In this document: one piece after another, positions 51,410-60,718 of the stretch
Layout of the letters: every line of letters starts with the position of its first letter
Numbering within the stretch: the stretch's first letter is position 1
From: Microbulbifer agarilyticus S89
GTDB taxonomy: Bacteria > Pseudomonadota > Gammaproteobacteria > Pseudomonadales > Cellvibrionaceae
NCBI RefSeq assembly: GCF_000220505.1
Contig: NZ_AFPJ01000043.1
Span: 1-64,000, forward strand
Length of the DNA: 64,000 nucleotides
Reading direction: 5' to 3'
Notes under the pieces: model-generated
What the model was told of the DNA's origin: nothing
What the model saw: only the letters and a program-made list of their open reading frames with translations
The model's database searches: none
Translations under genes and position numbers: made by a program

Positions 51410-51496
51410 TGGTGCCCAGGAGAAGACTTGAACTTCCACGACCTTGCGGTCACTAGCACCTGAAGCTAGCGCGTCTACCAATTCCGCCACCTGGGC
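51410..51496 (-). tRNA. tRNA-Leu (anticodon CAG), copy 2
   Basis: Identical in sequence to the gene at 47365-47451, including encoded CCA, CAG anticodon and long variable arm. Flanking sequence has diverged, apart from the terminator region and short promoter-proximal blocks. Confidence 0.97.
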
Positions 51497-51527
51497 AATT
51501 CAACGGTGTGCTCCGTTGAGGACGCGC

Positions 51528-51556
51528 ACTATAGTGATTTGCCCTGGGGGTGTCAA
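51528..51556 (-). promoter_or_regulatory. Sigma-70 promoter of tRNA-Leu copy 2
   Basis: On the minus strand TTGACA (51556-51551), a 17-base spacer and TATAGT (51533-51528). The spacer differs from copy 1, but both hexamers are conserved. Confidence 0.8.
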
Positions 51557-51885
51557 CGCTTTTTGCGGCGCAGTTTGTGCCCTTTTTTGTCCACTCAGTC
51601 TCTTTCTGGACATAGATCTGGACGGATATTCCAAATCAACGGGGGAATTGGTTCGCAAATCGCTTATAATCGCGGCAATGTGCAACGATTTTAGTGGCCC
51701 TGTGCCGCTCCCGGCATTCGCCACTCCAAATGCTCACCTTGGATTCTCGCCTGTGAACCGCATACCTGGGAATGACTTCCCGGCGGCTTCGACCATGAAC
51801 GCCAAGGCCTGGCAGTTGCACCCACTTACCTCCCTGCGCCGGACGATTCCGGGGACGCGCAGAGCGCGCGGTTTAACGCAGAACA

Positions 51886-54822
51886 ATGGAAGCAGATTTG
51901 AATCAAGATAAAACCAATCCCTCTGCCATCTCGGATGATCCTCATGCCGAGCGCGAGGCAGAGAAATACGAAAAACCCGTTCCCAGCCGCGAGTTTCTGC
52001 TCGATGTGCTGGAGCAGCAACCGGGCCCGGTTGCCTGGGAAGCGGTCGCGGATATTCTCTCGATCGACGATGAAGATCGTCGCGAGGGTGTGCGCCGTCG
52101 TTTGATTGCCATGAGCCGCGACGGGCAGATCGCCAGCAACCGCGCCGGCGACTTCGGCGTGCTGGATAAAATGAGCCTGGTGCGTGGCCGCGTAATCGGT
52201 CACCGCGATGGTTTCGGCTTTGTGTCTGCGGGTGACGGCAGCGACGACCTGTTCTTGTCTCACCGCCAGATGCGCAAGGTATTCGACGGCGACGAAGTAC
52301 TGGCACGGGAAACCCCCGGTGGTTTTCGCGGTAAGCGCGAAGGCGCGGTCGTGCGGGTAATCAAACACAATACCCATCAGCTGGCCGGGCGCCTGTACCG
52401 TGAAGACGGTGTTTGTTTTGTGCGCCCGGATAACCCGCGCATGACCCTCGACGTACTGGTGGCGGAAGGCAAGTGTGCGGATGCGCAGAGCGGCCAGTAT
52501 GTGGTGGTCAATATCACTACCCAGCCGGGGCGCAACAATTTGCCGCAGGGTGAGGTCGCGGAAATCCTTGGTGACCATCTGGCGCCGGGGATGGAGATCG
52601 ACGTTGCCATCCGCAACTATGGTATCCCCCACAGCTGGCCCGCCGCGGTGCTGACGCAAACCGACACCATCGCCGATGAGGTGCTGGAAGAGGATAAGGC
52701 AGCGCGCATTGATCTGCGCCAGCTACCGCTGGTGACCATCGACGGTGAGGATGCGCGGGATTTTGACGATGCCGTCTACTGTGAAGTGCTGCCGGATGGC
52801 AACTGGAAGTTGCTGGTCGCGATCGCCGACGTTTCCCATTATGTGCAGATCAACACGGCGCTGGATCAGGAAGCCCATCAGCGCGGAAACTCGGTGTATT
52901 TCCCCGATTTTGTGGTGCCGATGCTGCCGGAGAAGCTCTCCAACGGTCTGTGCTCGTTGAATCCACACGTAGACCGCCTGTGCATGGTGTGCGAAATGCA
53001 CATCGATGCGTCCGGCAATATTCTTAATTTCCAGTTCTTCGAAGGCCTGATGCGCAGCCATGCGCGCTTCACTTATACCCAGGTTGGGGAGATGGTTGCG
53101 GAGCGAGATAACCGCGACAGCGGGATCCGCAAACAGTTTGCCGCACTGACGCCGCATATCGACAACCTGCACGACCTGTATGGTGCGTTGCGCGGTGCGC
53201 GCGATCGCCGTGGAGCCATCGACTTCGAAACCACAGAAACGCGCATTCTTTTCGATTCTGCGCGCAAGATTGAGCGCATTGTGCCGGTGCAGCGCAACGA
53301 CGCGCACAAGATGATCGAAGAGTGCATGCTCGCCGCCAACGTGTGTGCGGCAGAGCTGATGGAGCTGGCGGAATTGCCCGCGCTGTATCGCGTGCACGAC
53401 ATCCCCAAGCAGGAACGGCTGGAGAATCTGCGCGAGTATCTGGGTGAGCTGGGCTTGCGCCTCGAAGGCGGCAGCGAGCCCCAGCCCAGTCACTACCAGG
53501 AATTGTTATCCCAGGCGGATGGTCGCCCGGATTTCCACATTATCCAGACCATGTTGCTGCGCTCGATGAACCAGGCGGTCTATCAGCCGGAGAATCGCGG
53601 CCACTTCGGGCTCGATTATCGTGCCTATGCGCACTTCACCTCACCGATTCGTCGCTACCCGGATTTGCTGCTGCACCGCGGGCTGCGCTGGCTGATTCGC
53701 AATGGCAGCGCCAATCCGGCGGCAGTGGCCAAGAAGGTGCGCCAGGCACCGGGCGCCCAGGTAATGGAACGCGCCCAGATTTTGCCGTACACCGCCGTGG
53801 CCATGGTGGAGTTGGGTGAGCACTGCTCGATGACCGAACGCCGCGCCGACGACGCAACCCGCGATGTGGTCAGCTGGCTGAAGTGTGAATATTTGCAGGA
53901 TCATGTGGGTGAGGTATATCGCGGTGTTATCAGCGCAGTGACCGGCTTTGGTTTGTTTGTCGAGCTGGAAGACCTGTATGTGGAAGGTCTGATCCATGTC
54001 ACCGCCTTGCCAAAGGATTACTACCACTTTGAGCAGGCGCAGCAGCGCCTCGTTGGTGAGCGCAGCGGCACCCGCTTCCACCTGGGAGATGGCGTCACGG
54101 TTCAGGTGGCGCGTGTGGACCTGGAGGAGCGCAAGGTCGATTTCACTTTTGTCGAATTGCACCCGCGCCCCAGCTATCAGACGCCCAAGTATCGCAAGCC
54201 TAAAGCCGATAAAAAGGCTGATAAGAAGGCGGACAAAGCGTCCGACAAGAAGTCCCGCAAGCAAAATGACAGCAAGGTTGATAAACAGTCCGTGAAGTAC
54301 AGTGTTACCGGTGAGCCAACACCGGCGCCCGATGTGGAAAGCAAGGCGAAAAAAGTGGCGAAGAAATCCCGCTCTGGTGAAGAGTCCACGCAAGTCAGTG
54401 GTCGCGCGATGGAAATGGCGGTGGAGTTTCAGGCTGAGCGTAAACGTCGTGGTAAACACGACTTTAGCAAGGAGGCGGAAAAGGCGAGCCCCTGGGGCGG
54501 TGGCTTGAAATCCAAGCGCACCGATACGGCTGAGGATGAGCCGCGCCCGATTCGCAAACGCAAGGTGGGTAGCGATGACGCCGAGGTGGTGCCGCCCTCA
54601 ACAGAAATTGTTGAGGATTCTGGCGCTGGCGAAGAGGCTGCACCGAAGAAACGTCGCCCGAAGAAAACACCGCCGCGCAAAGGCGGTAAACGCCCGGCGG
54701 TAGCGGCACGCAAAGCGGCGCAGAAGGCAGAAAAAGCCGAATCAGCACAGCGTGCGGCCAAGAAAGCGGCGAAAAAGAAGCTGAAGAAAAAGCTGGCGAA
54801 AAAATCAGGCGGGAAGAAGTAA
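51886..54822 (+). CDS. rnr: Ribonuclease R with long basic tail
   Basis: A 978-residue 3'-5' exoribonuclease that degrades structured RNA. An N-terminal helix-turn-helix (about 25-90) precedes cold-shock domains, the RNB catalytic domain with the acidic cluster DGEDARDFDDAVYCE, and the C-terminal S1 domain ending near residue 762. About 215 Lys/Arg/Ala-rich residues follow, much longer than the tail of the 813-residue E. coli enzyme. Tails of this kind help ribosome and RNA binding. The ATG at 51886 has no strong ribosome binding site; a TATAAT at 51665-51670 may mark the promoter. rlmB starts three bases after it, as in E. coli. Confidence 0.96.
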   Translation: MEADLNQDKTNPSAISDDPHAEREAEKYEKPVPSREFLLDVLEQQPGPVAWEAVADILSIDDEDRREGVRRRLIAMSRDGQIASNRAGDFGVLDKMSLVRGRVIGHRDGFGFVSAGDGSDDLFLSHRQMRKVFDGDEVLARETPGGFRGKREGAVVRVIKHNTHQLAGRLYREDGVCFVRPDNPRMTLDVLVAEGKCADAQSGQYVVVNITTQPGRNNLPQGEVAEILGDHLAPGMEIDVAIRNYGIPHSWPAAVLTQTDTIADEVLEEDKAARIDLRQLPLVTIDGEDARDFDDAVYCEVLPDGNWKLLVAIADVSHYVQINTALDQEAHQRGNSVYFPDFVVPMLPEKLSNGLCSLNPHVDRLCMVCEMHIDASGNILNFQFFEGLMRSHARFTYTQVGEMVAERDNRDSGIRKQFAALTPHIDNLHDLYGALRGARDRRGAIDFETTETRILFDSARKIERIVPVQRNDAHKMIEECMLAANVCAAELMELAELPALYRVHDIPKQERLENLREYLGELGLRLEGGSEPQPSHYQELLSQADGRPDFHIIQTMLLRSMNQAVYQPENRGHFGLDYRAYAHFTSPIRRYPDLLLHRGLRWLIRNGSANPAAVAKKVRQAPGAQVMERAQILPYTAVAMVELGEHCSMTERRADDATRDVVSWLKCEYLQDHVGEVYRGVISAVTGFGLFVELEDLYVEGLIHVTALPKDYYHFEQAQQRLVGERSGTRFHLGDGVTVQVARVDLEERKVDFTFVELHPRPSYQTPKYRKPKADKKADKKADKASDKKSRKQNDSKVDKQSVKYSVTGEPTPAPDVESKAKKVAKKSRSGEESTQVSGRAMEMAVEFQAERKRRGKHDFSKEAEKASPWGGGLKSKRTDTAEDEPRPIRKRKVGSDDAEVVPPSTEIVEDSGAGEEAAPKKRRPKKTPPRKGGKRPAVAARKAAQKAEKAESAQRAAKKAAKKKLKKKLAKKSGGKK

Positions 54823-54825
54823 GTC

Positions 54826-55584
54826 GTGGCAAAGCAACTGGTATATGGCCTGCACGCGGTGCAGGCCCTGTTAAAAAGTTCGCCCCAGCAGGTGCAGGAA
54901 TTGCTGCTTTTGCGCGGCCGCCGCGACCAAAAACTGCAGAAAATTATTCGGCAGGCGGAGCAGAATGAAATCGTGATTCGCTATGTGGATCGCCGTGCAC
55001 TGGATGAAAAGGTTGCCGATGAGGGCAATCACCAGGGCGCGGTGGCCATCTGTGTGGGCGATACCAAGATCTATGATGAGCAGTTCCTGAAATCTCTGCT
55101 GAAGGATCTCGACGCTAATGGCGAAGCGCCCTTCCTGTTGATCCTCGATGGAGTTACCGATCCGCACAACCTGGGTGCTTGCCTGCGCTCCGCGGATGCG
55201 GCCGGTGTGCACGCAGTCATCGCACCCAAGGATAAAGCCGCAGGGCTCACGCCAACGGCGCGCAAGGTGGCTTGCGGTGCGGCGGAAGTGTTGCCGTTTG
55301 TTACGGTTACTAATCTGGCACGGACGCTACAAATGCTGCAGCAGGCCGGCGTATGGATTTATGGCGCTGCGGGTGAGGCGGAGCAGGATGTGTACCAGTC
55401 CTCGTTGACCGGGCCGCTGGCATTGGTGATGGGGGCTGAAGGGCCGGGGCTGCGCCGCCTGACGCGGGAGAACTGCGATCACCTGATTAAAATTCCGATG
55501 GCGGGTGAAGTCAGCAGCCTGAATGTTTCCGTGGCCACCGGCGTGTGTTTGTTCGAGGCCGTGCGGCAACGTCGGCCGGGTTAA
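54826..55584 (+). CDS. rlmB: 23S rRNA (guanosine-2'-O-)-methyltransferase RlmB
   Basis: A 252-residue SpoU/TrmH-family methyltransferase acting on a conserved guanosine in the peptidyl-transferase region of 23S rRNA. An N-terminal substrate-binding domain (MAKQLVYGLHAV) precedes the SPOUT knot motifs: DPHNLGACLRSADAAGV, VMGAEGPGLRRL and IPMAGEVSSLNVSVATG. The start codon is GTG three bases after the rnr stop, so the pair is translationally coupled. Confidence 0.96.
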   Translation: MAKQLVYGLHAVQALLKSSPQQVQELLLLRGRRDQKLQKIIRQAEQNEIVIRYVDRRALDEKVADEGNHQGAVAICVGDTKIYDEQFLKSLLKDLDANGEAPFLLILDGVTDPHNLGACLRSADAAGVHAVIAPKDKAAGLTPTARKVACGAAEVLPFVTVTNLARTLQMLQQAGVWIYGAAGEAEQDVYQSSLTGPLALVMGAEGPGLRRLTRENCDHLIKIPMAGEVSSLNVSVATGVCLFEAVRQRRPG

Positions 55585-55828
55585 CCATCACTCTGATTGT
55601 TGCATGGCGGAGAGGCTGGTGCCCGGTCTCTCTGCAACTTCCTTTCCCTTGTCACCTGCATGCCTGTTCTTGCGTCGAATGGCAGCAGCCTGTCACCTCT
55701 GTGAGCATCAAGCCTGTTTTTTGAGACCTGCTTTGCGCAGTTTCCCCAATCCATGTGCAAATAGCCTGCTTTAATTTCCTTGTCATTCCGCTCCATTGAT
55801 TGCTTTTGATGACGCGAGGTAAAGGATT

Positions 55829-56539
55829 ATGTCAGCAAAACAAGCACAGCATTTTTTTCAATGCATCCCTTCTCTATTTGCACTTCCAGTCGTTTCTGCC
55901 GGTTTGGTTGGCTTGGCGTTTACTGCACTGTTGTTTTCCAGTGTTACTGTTGCCCAGCAGGATGTGGCCGTACCCGATGACGCTCCGGTGCTCGATGCAC
56001 AGGCTGATATGGTCGACCCGGATGTCACCCTGCAGGTGATCGAAGATGCGCAAAGCGCTGAAGACCTGCTCGATAGCATTGAGCTCCCGGAGGAGGTGCG
56101 AGCGCTAGCGGAACAGCGCCTCGCTGCGGCGCTTGCGGCGATCAAGGCAGCGCGCGAGGCGTCGCCCTCTAATCAGGGCGAGGTCCCCGCTTCTAACGAG
56201 GTCTCCAGTGACGTCGCCGCACGCAGGGAAGCCATGCTGGCCGACATGGCTGAGCGACGCGGTGAGGTGATGGCAAGCGCACACAATGCGGCACTTGCCG
56301 CGAATGAGCAGGCACAGCAGGCGGTGGAGTCTGCCCGTGAGGCAGTCGAGGAGGCATTGAAAAACGGCCTCACCAGCGACGAGATGCAGGGCATGATCGA
56401 GCAGATGGTGCAGGACATTCTCGGCAGTCTGCCCGCCGGTGCGGGTGTAGACATGAGTGAGGTGGATGCACTGCTGGAATCCCTGCGTGGGGAGGTGGCA
56501 GCCGAACCGGTTGATGCGAGCGACGCTACAGGTAGCTGA
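55829..56539 (+). CDS. Exported Ala/Glu-rich helical protein
   Basis: A 236-residue protein I do not recognise. A hydrophobic segment at about 22-42 ends in SVTVAQQD and looks like a signal peptide with a long n-region, or a membrane anchor. The mature part is acidic and rich in Ala, Glu, Val and Met, strongly helical and probably coiled-coil (around AAIKAAREA and AANEQAQQAVESAREAVEEAL). It lies 48 bases before a TPR/beta-barrel outer-membrane protein gene on the same strand, so a joint envelope role is likely. No reaction is suggested. Confidence 0.68.
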   Translation: MSAKQAQHFFQCIPSLFALPVVSAGLVGLAFTALLFSSVTVAQQDVAVPDDAPVLDAQADMVDPDVTLQVIEDAQSAEDLLDSIELPEEVRALAEQRLAAALAAIKAAREASPSNQGEVPASNEVSSDVAARREAMLADMAERRGEVMASAHNAALAANEQAQQAVESAREAVEEALKNGLTSDEMQGMIEQMVQDILGSLPAGAGVDMSEVDALLESLRGEVAAEPVDASDATGS

Positions 56540-56587
56540 GCCCGCGGATCCTTCCATCAAAAACCCTGCTGCGTCACGAGGCAAGGA

Positions 56588-57901
56588 ATGCGCGAGTTTA
56601 TCCAGTTGTTTGTGCTGCTCACCATGCTGGTACTGGTGTCGGTGTTTGGTCCCGCGCGGCTGGCCGCGGCGGAGTTATCCAGCGCTACCAGCGCGTTTAA
56701 AAGTGGTGACTATCCCCGGGCGCTGGCGCTGTTCCGGCAAAAGGAGCAGGCCGGCGATAAAAGTGCGCGGCTGAAGTTCAATCTCGGTGTCACCCTCTAC
56801 AAGCTGGGTCGCTACGCCGAGGCGTCCGACTACTTTTGGTTGCTGGTGCCAGAGCCGAAGTGGCGTGACCTGGCGGAATATAACCTTGGCCTGGTGGCGA
56901 GCAGGCAGGGTGATCCAGCGCTTGCTGCGCGCTATTTTCGCCGGGTGAGTGAGCGCGCGGGTTCGCCCAAGCTGCAACGTCTTGCTGCGCTACAGTTGGG
57001 AACTAGCGTGGAGCGTGCAGCGGCGCCGCGTCCCTGGCTTGCCATGGCCAGCGTCAATGGCGGCTTCGACAACAACCCGTACGCGGTGAAGGCCGAGTTG
57101 CTGGGTGAAGATGCGGTCGGGGATGACAACTTTCTCGAACTGTTTGCCTGGGGGCAGTACCGCCTTGCTGGTAGTGACATCGATGGCTGGCGCTTGCAGG
57201 GCTACGGTTTTACCCGGCGCTACTCCGAGCTGGACAGCTTGAACCTGGGAAGCCTCAGCGCTGCATTGATTCGTGACCGTCGCTGGCGTGGTTGGCAGCT
57301 GGAGACCGGGGGAGGTGTCGAGCAGGTTTCCCTCGGTGGCGAACAGGTCAGCCGCCAGTTGCAGTTGACCGCGCGGGCAGCGCGGGAGTTCGGCGCCGTG
57401 CGGCTGCAGCTGTCTTATATACCCGCCTATTACTCGGGTGGTGAGAGTTACGCCTATCTCGATGGCTGGCGGCAGCGCTTCTCAGCCCGCGCGCGCCGCA
57501 CTGCGTTCGGCGCGGACCTCGGCATCTATTACCTGTATGACACCAATGATCGCGAGGATTTGCAGCAGGCGGCGGGGGATTACTACAGCTACTCACCGGC
57601 CCGCCATGCGTTCGGCAGCGATGTGCGCTGGCGCTTTCTCAGCCGCTGGGAGTTGCGCGGTGGCCTGGAGTATCGCTATAGCGTGTACGACGGAACCAAT
57701 CGGGTCAGTGATAGCAACGGTGAGTTGCTCGAATACGAACGCGAGTCGGATAGGGTGAAATCCTGGGTGTCGACCCGATATCGGCTGACGCCGCGCTTGA
57801 GTCTCGATGGCAAGCTCCTGCGCATCGACAATCGGGAGAACCGCACAATCTACGATTACGACAAGACTGAATTGAGCTTCGGGGTCAGTTACGTATTCTG
57901 A
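56588..57901 (+). CDS. TPR plus outer-membrane beta-barrel protein
   Basis: A 437-residue protein. A signal peptide (about 1-28, ending ARLAAAE) is followed by three or so tetratricopeptide-like repeats (about 30-145: SAFKSGDYPRALALFRQKE, NLGVTLYKLGRYAEASDYF, NLGLVASRQGDPALAARYF). About 290 residues of alternating amphipathic strands follow, ending in SFGVSYVF, the aromatic C-terminal signature of barrel insertion. This layout recalls Slam-type surface-lipoprotein translocons, but I see no sequence proof. The exported helical protein encoded just upstream is a candidate client or partner. Confidence 0.75.
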   Translation: MREFIQLFVLLTMLVLVSVFGPARLAAAELSSATSAFKSGDYPRALALFRQKEQAGDKSARLKFNLGVTLYKLGRYAEASDYFWLLVPEPKWRDLAEYNLGLVASRQGDPALAARYFRRVSERAGSPKLQRLAALQLGTSVERAAAPRPWLAMASVNGGFDNNPYAVKAELLGEDAVGDDNFLELFAWGQYRLAGSDIDGWRLQGYGFTRRYSELDSLNLGSLSAALIRDRRWRGWQLETGGGVEQVSLGGEQVSRQLQLTARAAREFGAVRLQLSYIPAYYSGGESYAYLDGWRQRFSARARRTAFGADLGIYYLYDTNDREDLQQAAGDYYSYSPARHAFGSDVRWRFLSRWELRGGLEYRYSVYDGTNRVSDSNGELLEYERESDRVKSWVSTRYRLTPRLSLDGKLLRIDNRENRTIYDYDKTELSFGVSYVF

Positions 57902-58278
57902 TGCGCGCGCTGGGAGGGCAAAAAAATGAAGGGGCACAAGTGCCCCCCTACGGTGTTGTCCCGCTTGTTATTCTTCGGTCCATGCAAATTATTGTTATTG
58001 TTTAGAATTATTTTCGCGACCTATGCCTGTATGACGTCTGGCGCGCCAACCCCCTCAATCTCTTGTTTAATTATTTCTGAAATCGGCCTTGGGCTCTTGA
58101 TCTCGCTCAGGATCGGTTGCCGCTATCGGCGTGACTGGCCGGACGGGTTGCGGTATGTAGGCGGCACTCTGAGTCCTTGAGCCTGTTGACGCAGCGAAAG
58201 CGAGATAGGCATTAGGGCGTAAGTGGGTGCTCACAGACTGCGTTGTCTCTGTTTGCGGCGGCCAACCCGTTGTTCAAC
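57902..58278. other. Gene-free stretch before the rpsF operon
   Basis: Contains GGGGCAC-AA-GTGCCCC at 57931-57946, a hairpin without a T-tract that may mark the end of the barrel gene transcript. A short open frame here is discussed and rejected elsewhere. Nothing else is recognised. Confidence 0.4.
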
Positions 58279-58307
58279 TTGCAACCACTCCGGCAGAGGC
58301 ATAGAAT
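58279..58307 (+). promoter_or_regulatory. Predicted promoter of the rpsF operon
   Basis: TTGCAA (58279-58284), a 17-base spacer and TAGAAT (58302-58307), about 130 bases before the rpsF start. It is a good sigma-70 match with a leader long enough for autoregulation. Confidence 0.6.
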
Positions 58308-58390
58308 ACGCCGCCCGCAATAGCCCCATCCCGGTGCTGTTGCGTACTCCTTGCCTCACTGGGCGGTTGCTGTCACTGAATAGGTATTCA

Positions 58391-58431
58391 GGGCGGCGGC
58401 AAGCCGGGAGGCTGTGTTAACCCGTAAGGAG
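58391..58431 (+). promoter_or_regulatory. Possible S6:S18 autoregulatory leader
   Basis: The leader just before rpsF is rich in complementary GGCGG, GCCGGGAGGC and AACCCG segments and ends in the CCCGTAAGGAG ribosome binding region. Many bacteria have a hairpin with a bulged CCG here, bound by the S6:S18 complex to repress translation. Position and composition fit, but I have not folded it. Confidence 0.35.
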
Positions 58432-58436
58432 CTAAA

Positions 58437-58886
58437 ATGCGTCATTACGAAATTGTATTCCTGGTTCACCCGGACCAGAGCGAGCAGGTACCCGGCATGG
58501 TCGAGCGTTACACTGCGACCATCAAAGAGACCGGTGGCAATGTTCACCGTCTGGAAGACTGGGGCCGCCGCCGTCTGGCTTACCCGATCAACAAGATCCA
58601 CAAGGCTCACTACATTCTGATGAATGTTGAGTGTACTGAAGAAGCGTTGGGCGAACTGACCACCAACTTCAAGTACAACGACGCCGTGCTGCGCAACCTG
58701 GTGATCCGTGAAGACGAAGCGATCACCGAAGAAAGCCCGATCATGAAGGCTGAAAAAGAGTCCCGCGAGCGCAAAGCTGCGCGCGCAGAACGCTCTGAGC
58801 GTCGCGAGCGCGCCGAACGTGAAGAATCTTCTTCCGAAGGCGCCCAGGAAGCTAAGTCTTCCGACACCACTGAAGACGAAGAGTAA
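58437..58886 (+). CDS. rpsF: 30S ribosomal protein S6
   Basis: A 149-residue small-subunit protein that pairs with S18 on the platform. [18 protein letters not shown] and [18 protein letters not shown] are diagnostic. The C-terminal 45 residues form a charged Glu/Arg/Ser tail that is longer than in many species and may be a target of RimK-type glutamylation, although that gene is not in view. It is first in an operon with rpsR, a membrane protein gene and rplI. Confidence 0.97.
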   Translation: MRHYEIVFLVHPDQSEQVPGMVERYTATIKETGGNVHRLEDWGRRRLAYPINKIHKAHYILMNVECTEEALGELTTNFKYNDAVLRNLVIREDEAITEESPIMKAEKESRERKAARAERSERRERAEREESSSEGAQEAKSSDTTEDEE

Positions 58887-58898
58887 GGGGATAGTCAG

Positions 58899-59129
58899 AT
58901 GGCACGTTTTTTCCGTCGTCGTAAGTTCTGCCGTTTCACCGCTGAAGGCGTAAAGCGTATCGATTACAAAGATCTCGATACCCTGAAAGCCTACGTTTCT
59001 GAAACTGGCAAAATCGTACCGAGCCGTATCACTGGCACCAAAGCCAAGTATCAGCGTCAGCTGGCCACTGCGGTCAAGCGCGCGCGTTACATTGCGCTGC
59101 TGCCGTACACGGACAGCCACGAAGCCTAA
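58899..59129 (+). CDS. rpsR: 30S ribosomal protein S18
   Basis: A 76-residue protein of the small-subunit platform. [31 protein letters not shown] and the [18 protein letters not shown] ending are standard. It lies 12 bases after rpsF. Confidence 0.98.
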   Translation: MARFFRRRKFCRFTAEGVKRIDYKDLDTLKAYVSETGKIVPSRITGTKAKYQRQLATAVKRARYIALLPYTDSHEA

Positions 59130-59172
59130 GCATCGCTTTGCTTCGTATGGATTGTTATAGAGAAGCTATCTA

Positions 59173-60021
59173 GTGCGCGCTATCGCTGAATTTGCCATGC
59201 GATCGCGCGTGCGCGCGGTGATCCTCACCATGGTGGGAATCCCGCTGATCAGCCCCGCGGTGCTTGCGCTGGTGGGGTTACGCCGCGGCAGTGGCGACGG
59301 CCTGTTTGTACTGGTCTGGGGGCTACTGCCGATTGTTGCCGCAGCTGGCGCGGGCTATATGTCCCCGCTGATGGCTGGTATGGCGATCACGCACTTTGTG
59401 GCGGTGTTGGCGAGTGCTTTGGTTCTGCGCGAAACGCGCACCTGGAGCTGGACGCTGGTAACACTGACCGCCGTGACCGCCGCAGGCATCCTGCTGACCT
59501 CGCAGGTGGCTGGCGGTGTACTGGGCAACCTGCTCGAGGCGGTCAATGAGGCCGCGGGCGGCGCCAGCACACCGGAAGCGCAGCAGCTGGGTAAGGCATT
59601 TACCAGCGAAGCGCAGGCTACCGGATACCTGGCTTGGGTCTCGGTAATCAGCGCCATGTTGGCCTTGTTGCTGGGGCGCTGGTGGCAGGCCCTGTTGTAC
59701 AACCCCGGTGGTTTGCAGCAGGAGATGCACAACCTGCGTATGCCGTTGCCGCTTGCTGCCGCTGGCATGCTGTTGTGGATTTACTGCCTAGTCAGTGAAC
59801 ACTTTGTGTTCTGGGGTGCGGTTGCCGCTTTCCCGATCATGGTGGCAGGCATATGCCTGATCCACTGGTTGGTAGCCCAACGGGGCTGGGGACGCGGTCC
59901 GCTGGTTGCCCTGTATGTGATGCTGATTATCGCGGCATTGCCGCTGGCTGGTTTCCTGTGCGGACTGGCACTGATCGATAGCTGGATTGATATTCGCGCA
60001 CGCGCAAGCGACAAACGCTGA
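59173..60021 (+). CDS. Conserved multi-pass membrane protein of the rpsR-rplI locus
   Basis: A 282-residue hydrophobic protein with about seven to eight transmembrane segments and no soluble domain. A membrane protein at the same place between rpsR and rplI is known in Pseudomonas, and it resembles the DUF2232/YybS group. Its function is unknown. The start is a GTG at 59173, 43 bases after rpsR. The conserved location suggests a link to translation or to cell-envelope growth, but nothing in the sequence shows it. Confidence 0.8.
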   Translation: MRAIAEFAMRSRVRAVILTMVGIPLISPAVLALVGLRRGSGDGLFVLVWGLLPIVAAAGAGYMSPLMAGMAITHFVAVLASALVLRETRTWSWTLVTLTAVTAAGILLTSQVAGGVLGNLLEAVNEAAGGASTPEAQQLGKAFTSEAQATGYLAWVSVISAMLALLLGRWWQALLYNPGGLQQEMHNLRMPLPLAAAGMLLWIYCLVSEHFVFWGAVAAFPIMVAGICLIHWLVAQRGWGRGPLVALYVMLIIAALPLAGFLCGLALIDSWIDIRARASDKR

Positions 60022-60055
60022 GCGGCGCACAAGAACTGAAACTGAGGGTTCCGAG

Positions 60056-60502
60056 ATGGAAGTTATTCTGCTCGACAAAGTAGGCAAACTGGGCAACGTG
60101 GGCGACCGCGTTGAAGTAAAAGCCGGTTACGGCCGCAACTTCCTGCTGCCTACCGGTAAAGCGGTACTGGCCAACGCAGCAAACGTTGCTGAGTTCGAAG
60201 CCAAGCGCGCTGAACTGGAAGCAGCAGCCGCTGCAAAAGTAAGCGAAGCTGAAAGCCGCGCTGCCAAGCTGGTAGAACTGGTTGTTACCATCGCTGCCAA
60301 CGCTGGCGACGAAGGCAAGCTGTTCGGCTCCATCGGCACTCGCGATATCGCAGAAGCGATCACCGCTGCCGGTGTTGAAGTAAGCAAGGCTGAAGTGAAG
60401 CTGCCGGAAGGCGCTCTGCGTGAACTGGGCGAGTACGACGTAGACGTACAGCTGCACGCCGACGTAATCAGCAGCGTGAAGGTTGTTGTAGAAGCCGAAT
60501 AA
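60056..60502 (+). CDS. rplI: 50S ribosomal protein L9
   Basis: A 148-residue protein with two domains joined by a long helix. [32 protein letters not shown] is diagnostic of the N-terminal domain, and the C-terminal domain ends VVVEAE. GAGGG about eight bases upstream fixes the ATG at 60056 within a longer open frame. Confidence 0.98.
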   Translation: MEVILLDKVGKLGNVGDRVEVKAGYGRNFLLPTGKAVLANAANVAEFEAKRAELEAAAAAKVSEAESRAAKLVELVVTIAANAGDEGKLFGSIGTRDIAEAITAAGVEVSKAEVKLPEGALRELGEYDVDVQLHADVISSVKVVVEAE

Positions 60503-60718
60503 GCTTCTGCAGTTACCGAATCGCCACAGCGTGGCCTGTGGAGAATGGAATTGCCCGTTCTCCGCCCAGCCGCGCTACAATCAGGCGCTGGATTCTCCCA
60601 GCCGGTCTTCTGCCGGCGATGGAGGGTGCAGCGCCTGACTTGTTTGTGAGTCCGGCAAATGGATTCAGCCCCCGGCGCATCTGGCCTGTAAGCCCGCTGC
60701 GGGACATCCCTGGAACCC

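Noticed and set aside
47328-51496. Repeated segments 4 kb apart, considered as direct repeats of a mobile element or CRISPR-like units
   Set aside because: The repeated part is exactly a tRNA gene plus its terminator. No integrase, transposase or spaced array is present, and the genes between are housekeeping or monocistronic.
51444-51911. 155-codon open frame running from the tRNA-Leu gene into rnr
   Set aside because: It begins inside a certain tRNA gene and crosses its promoter, so it cannot be a normal protein gene.
57926-58180. 84-residue open frame with a GGGAGG box eight bases before its ATG, just after the barrel gene
   Set aside because: It spans a GC-rich hairpin, and the product is a low-complexity hydrophobic mix with no conserved pattern. 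Good ribosome-binding-like sequence alone is weak evidence, so it is left out of the gene list.
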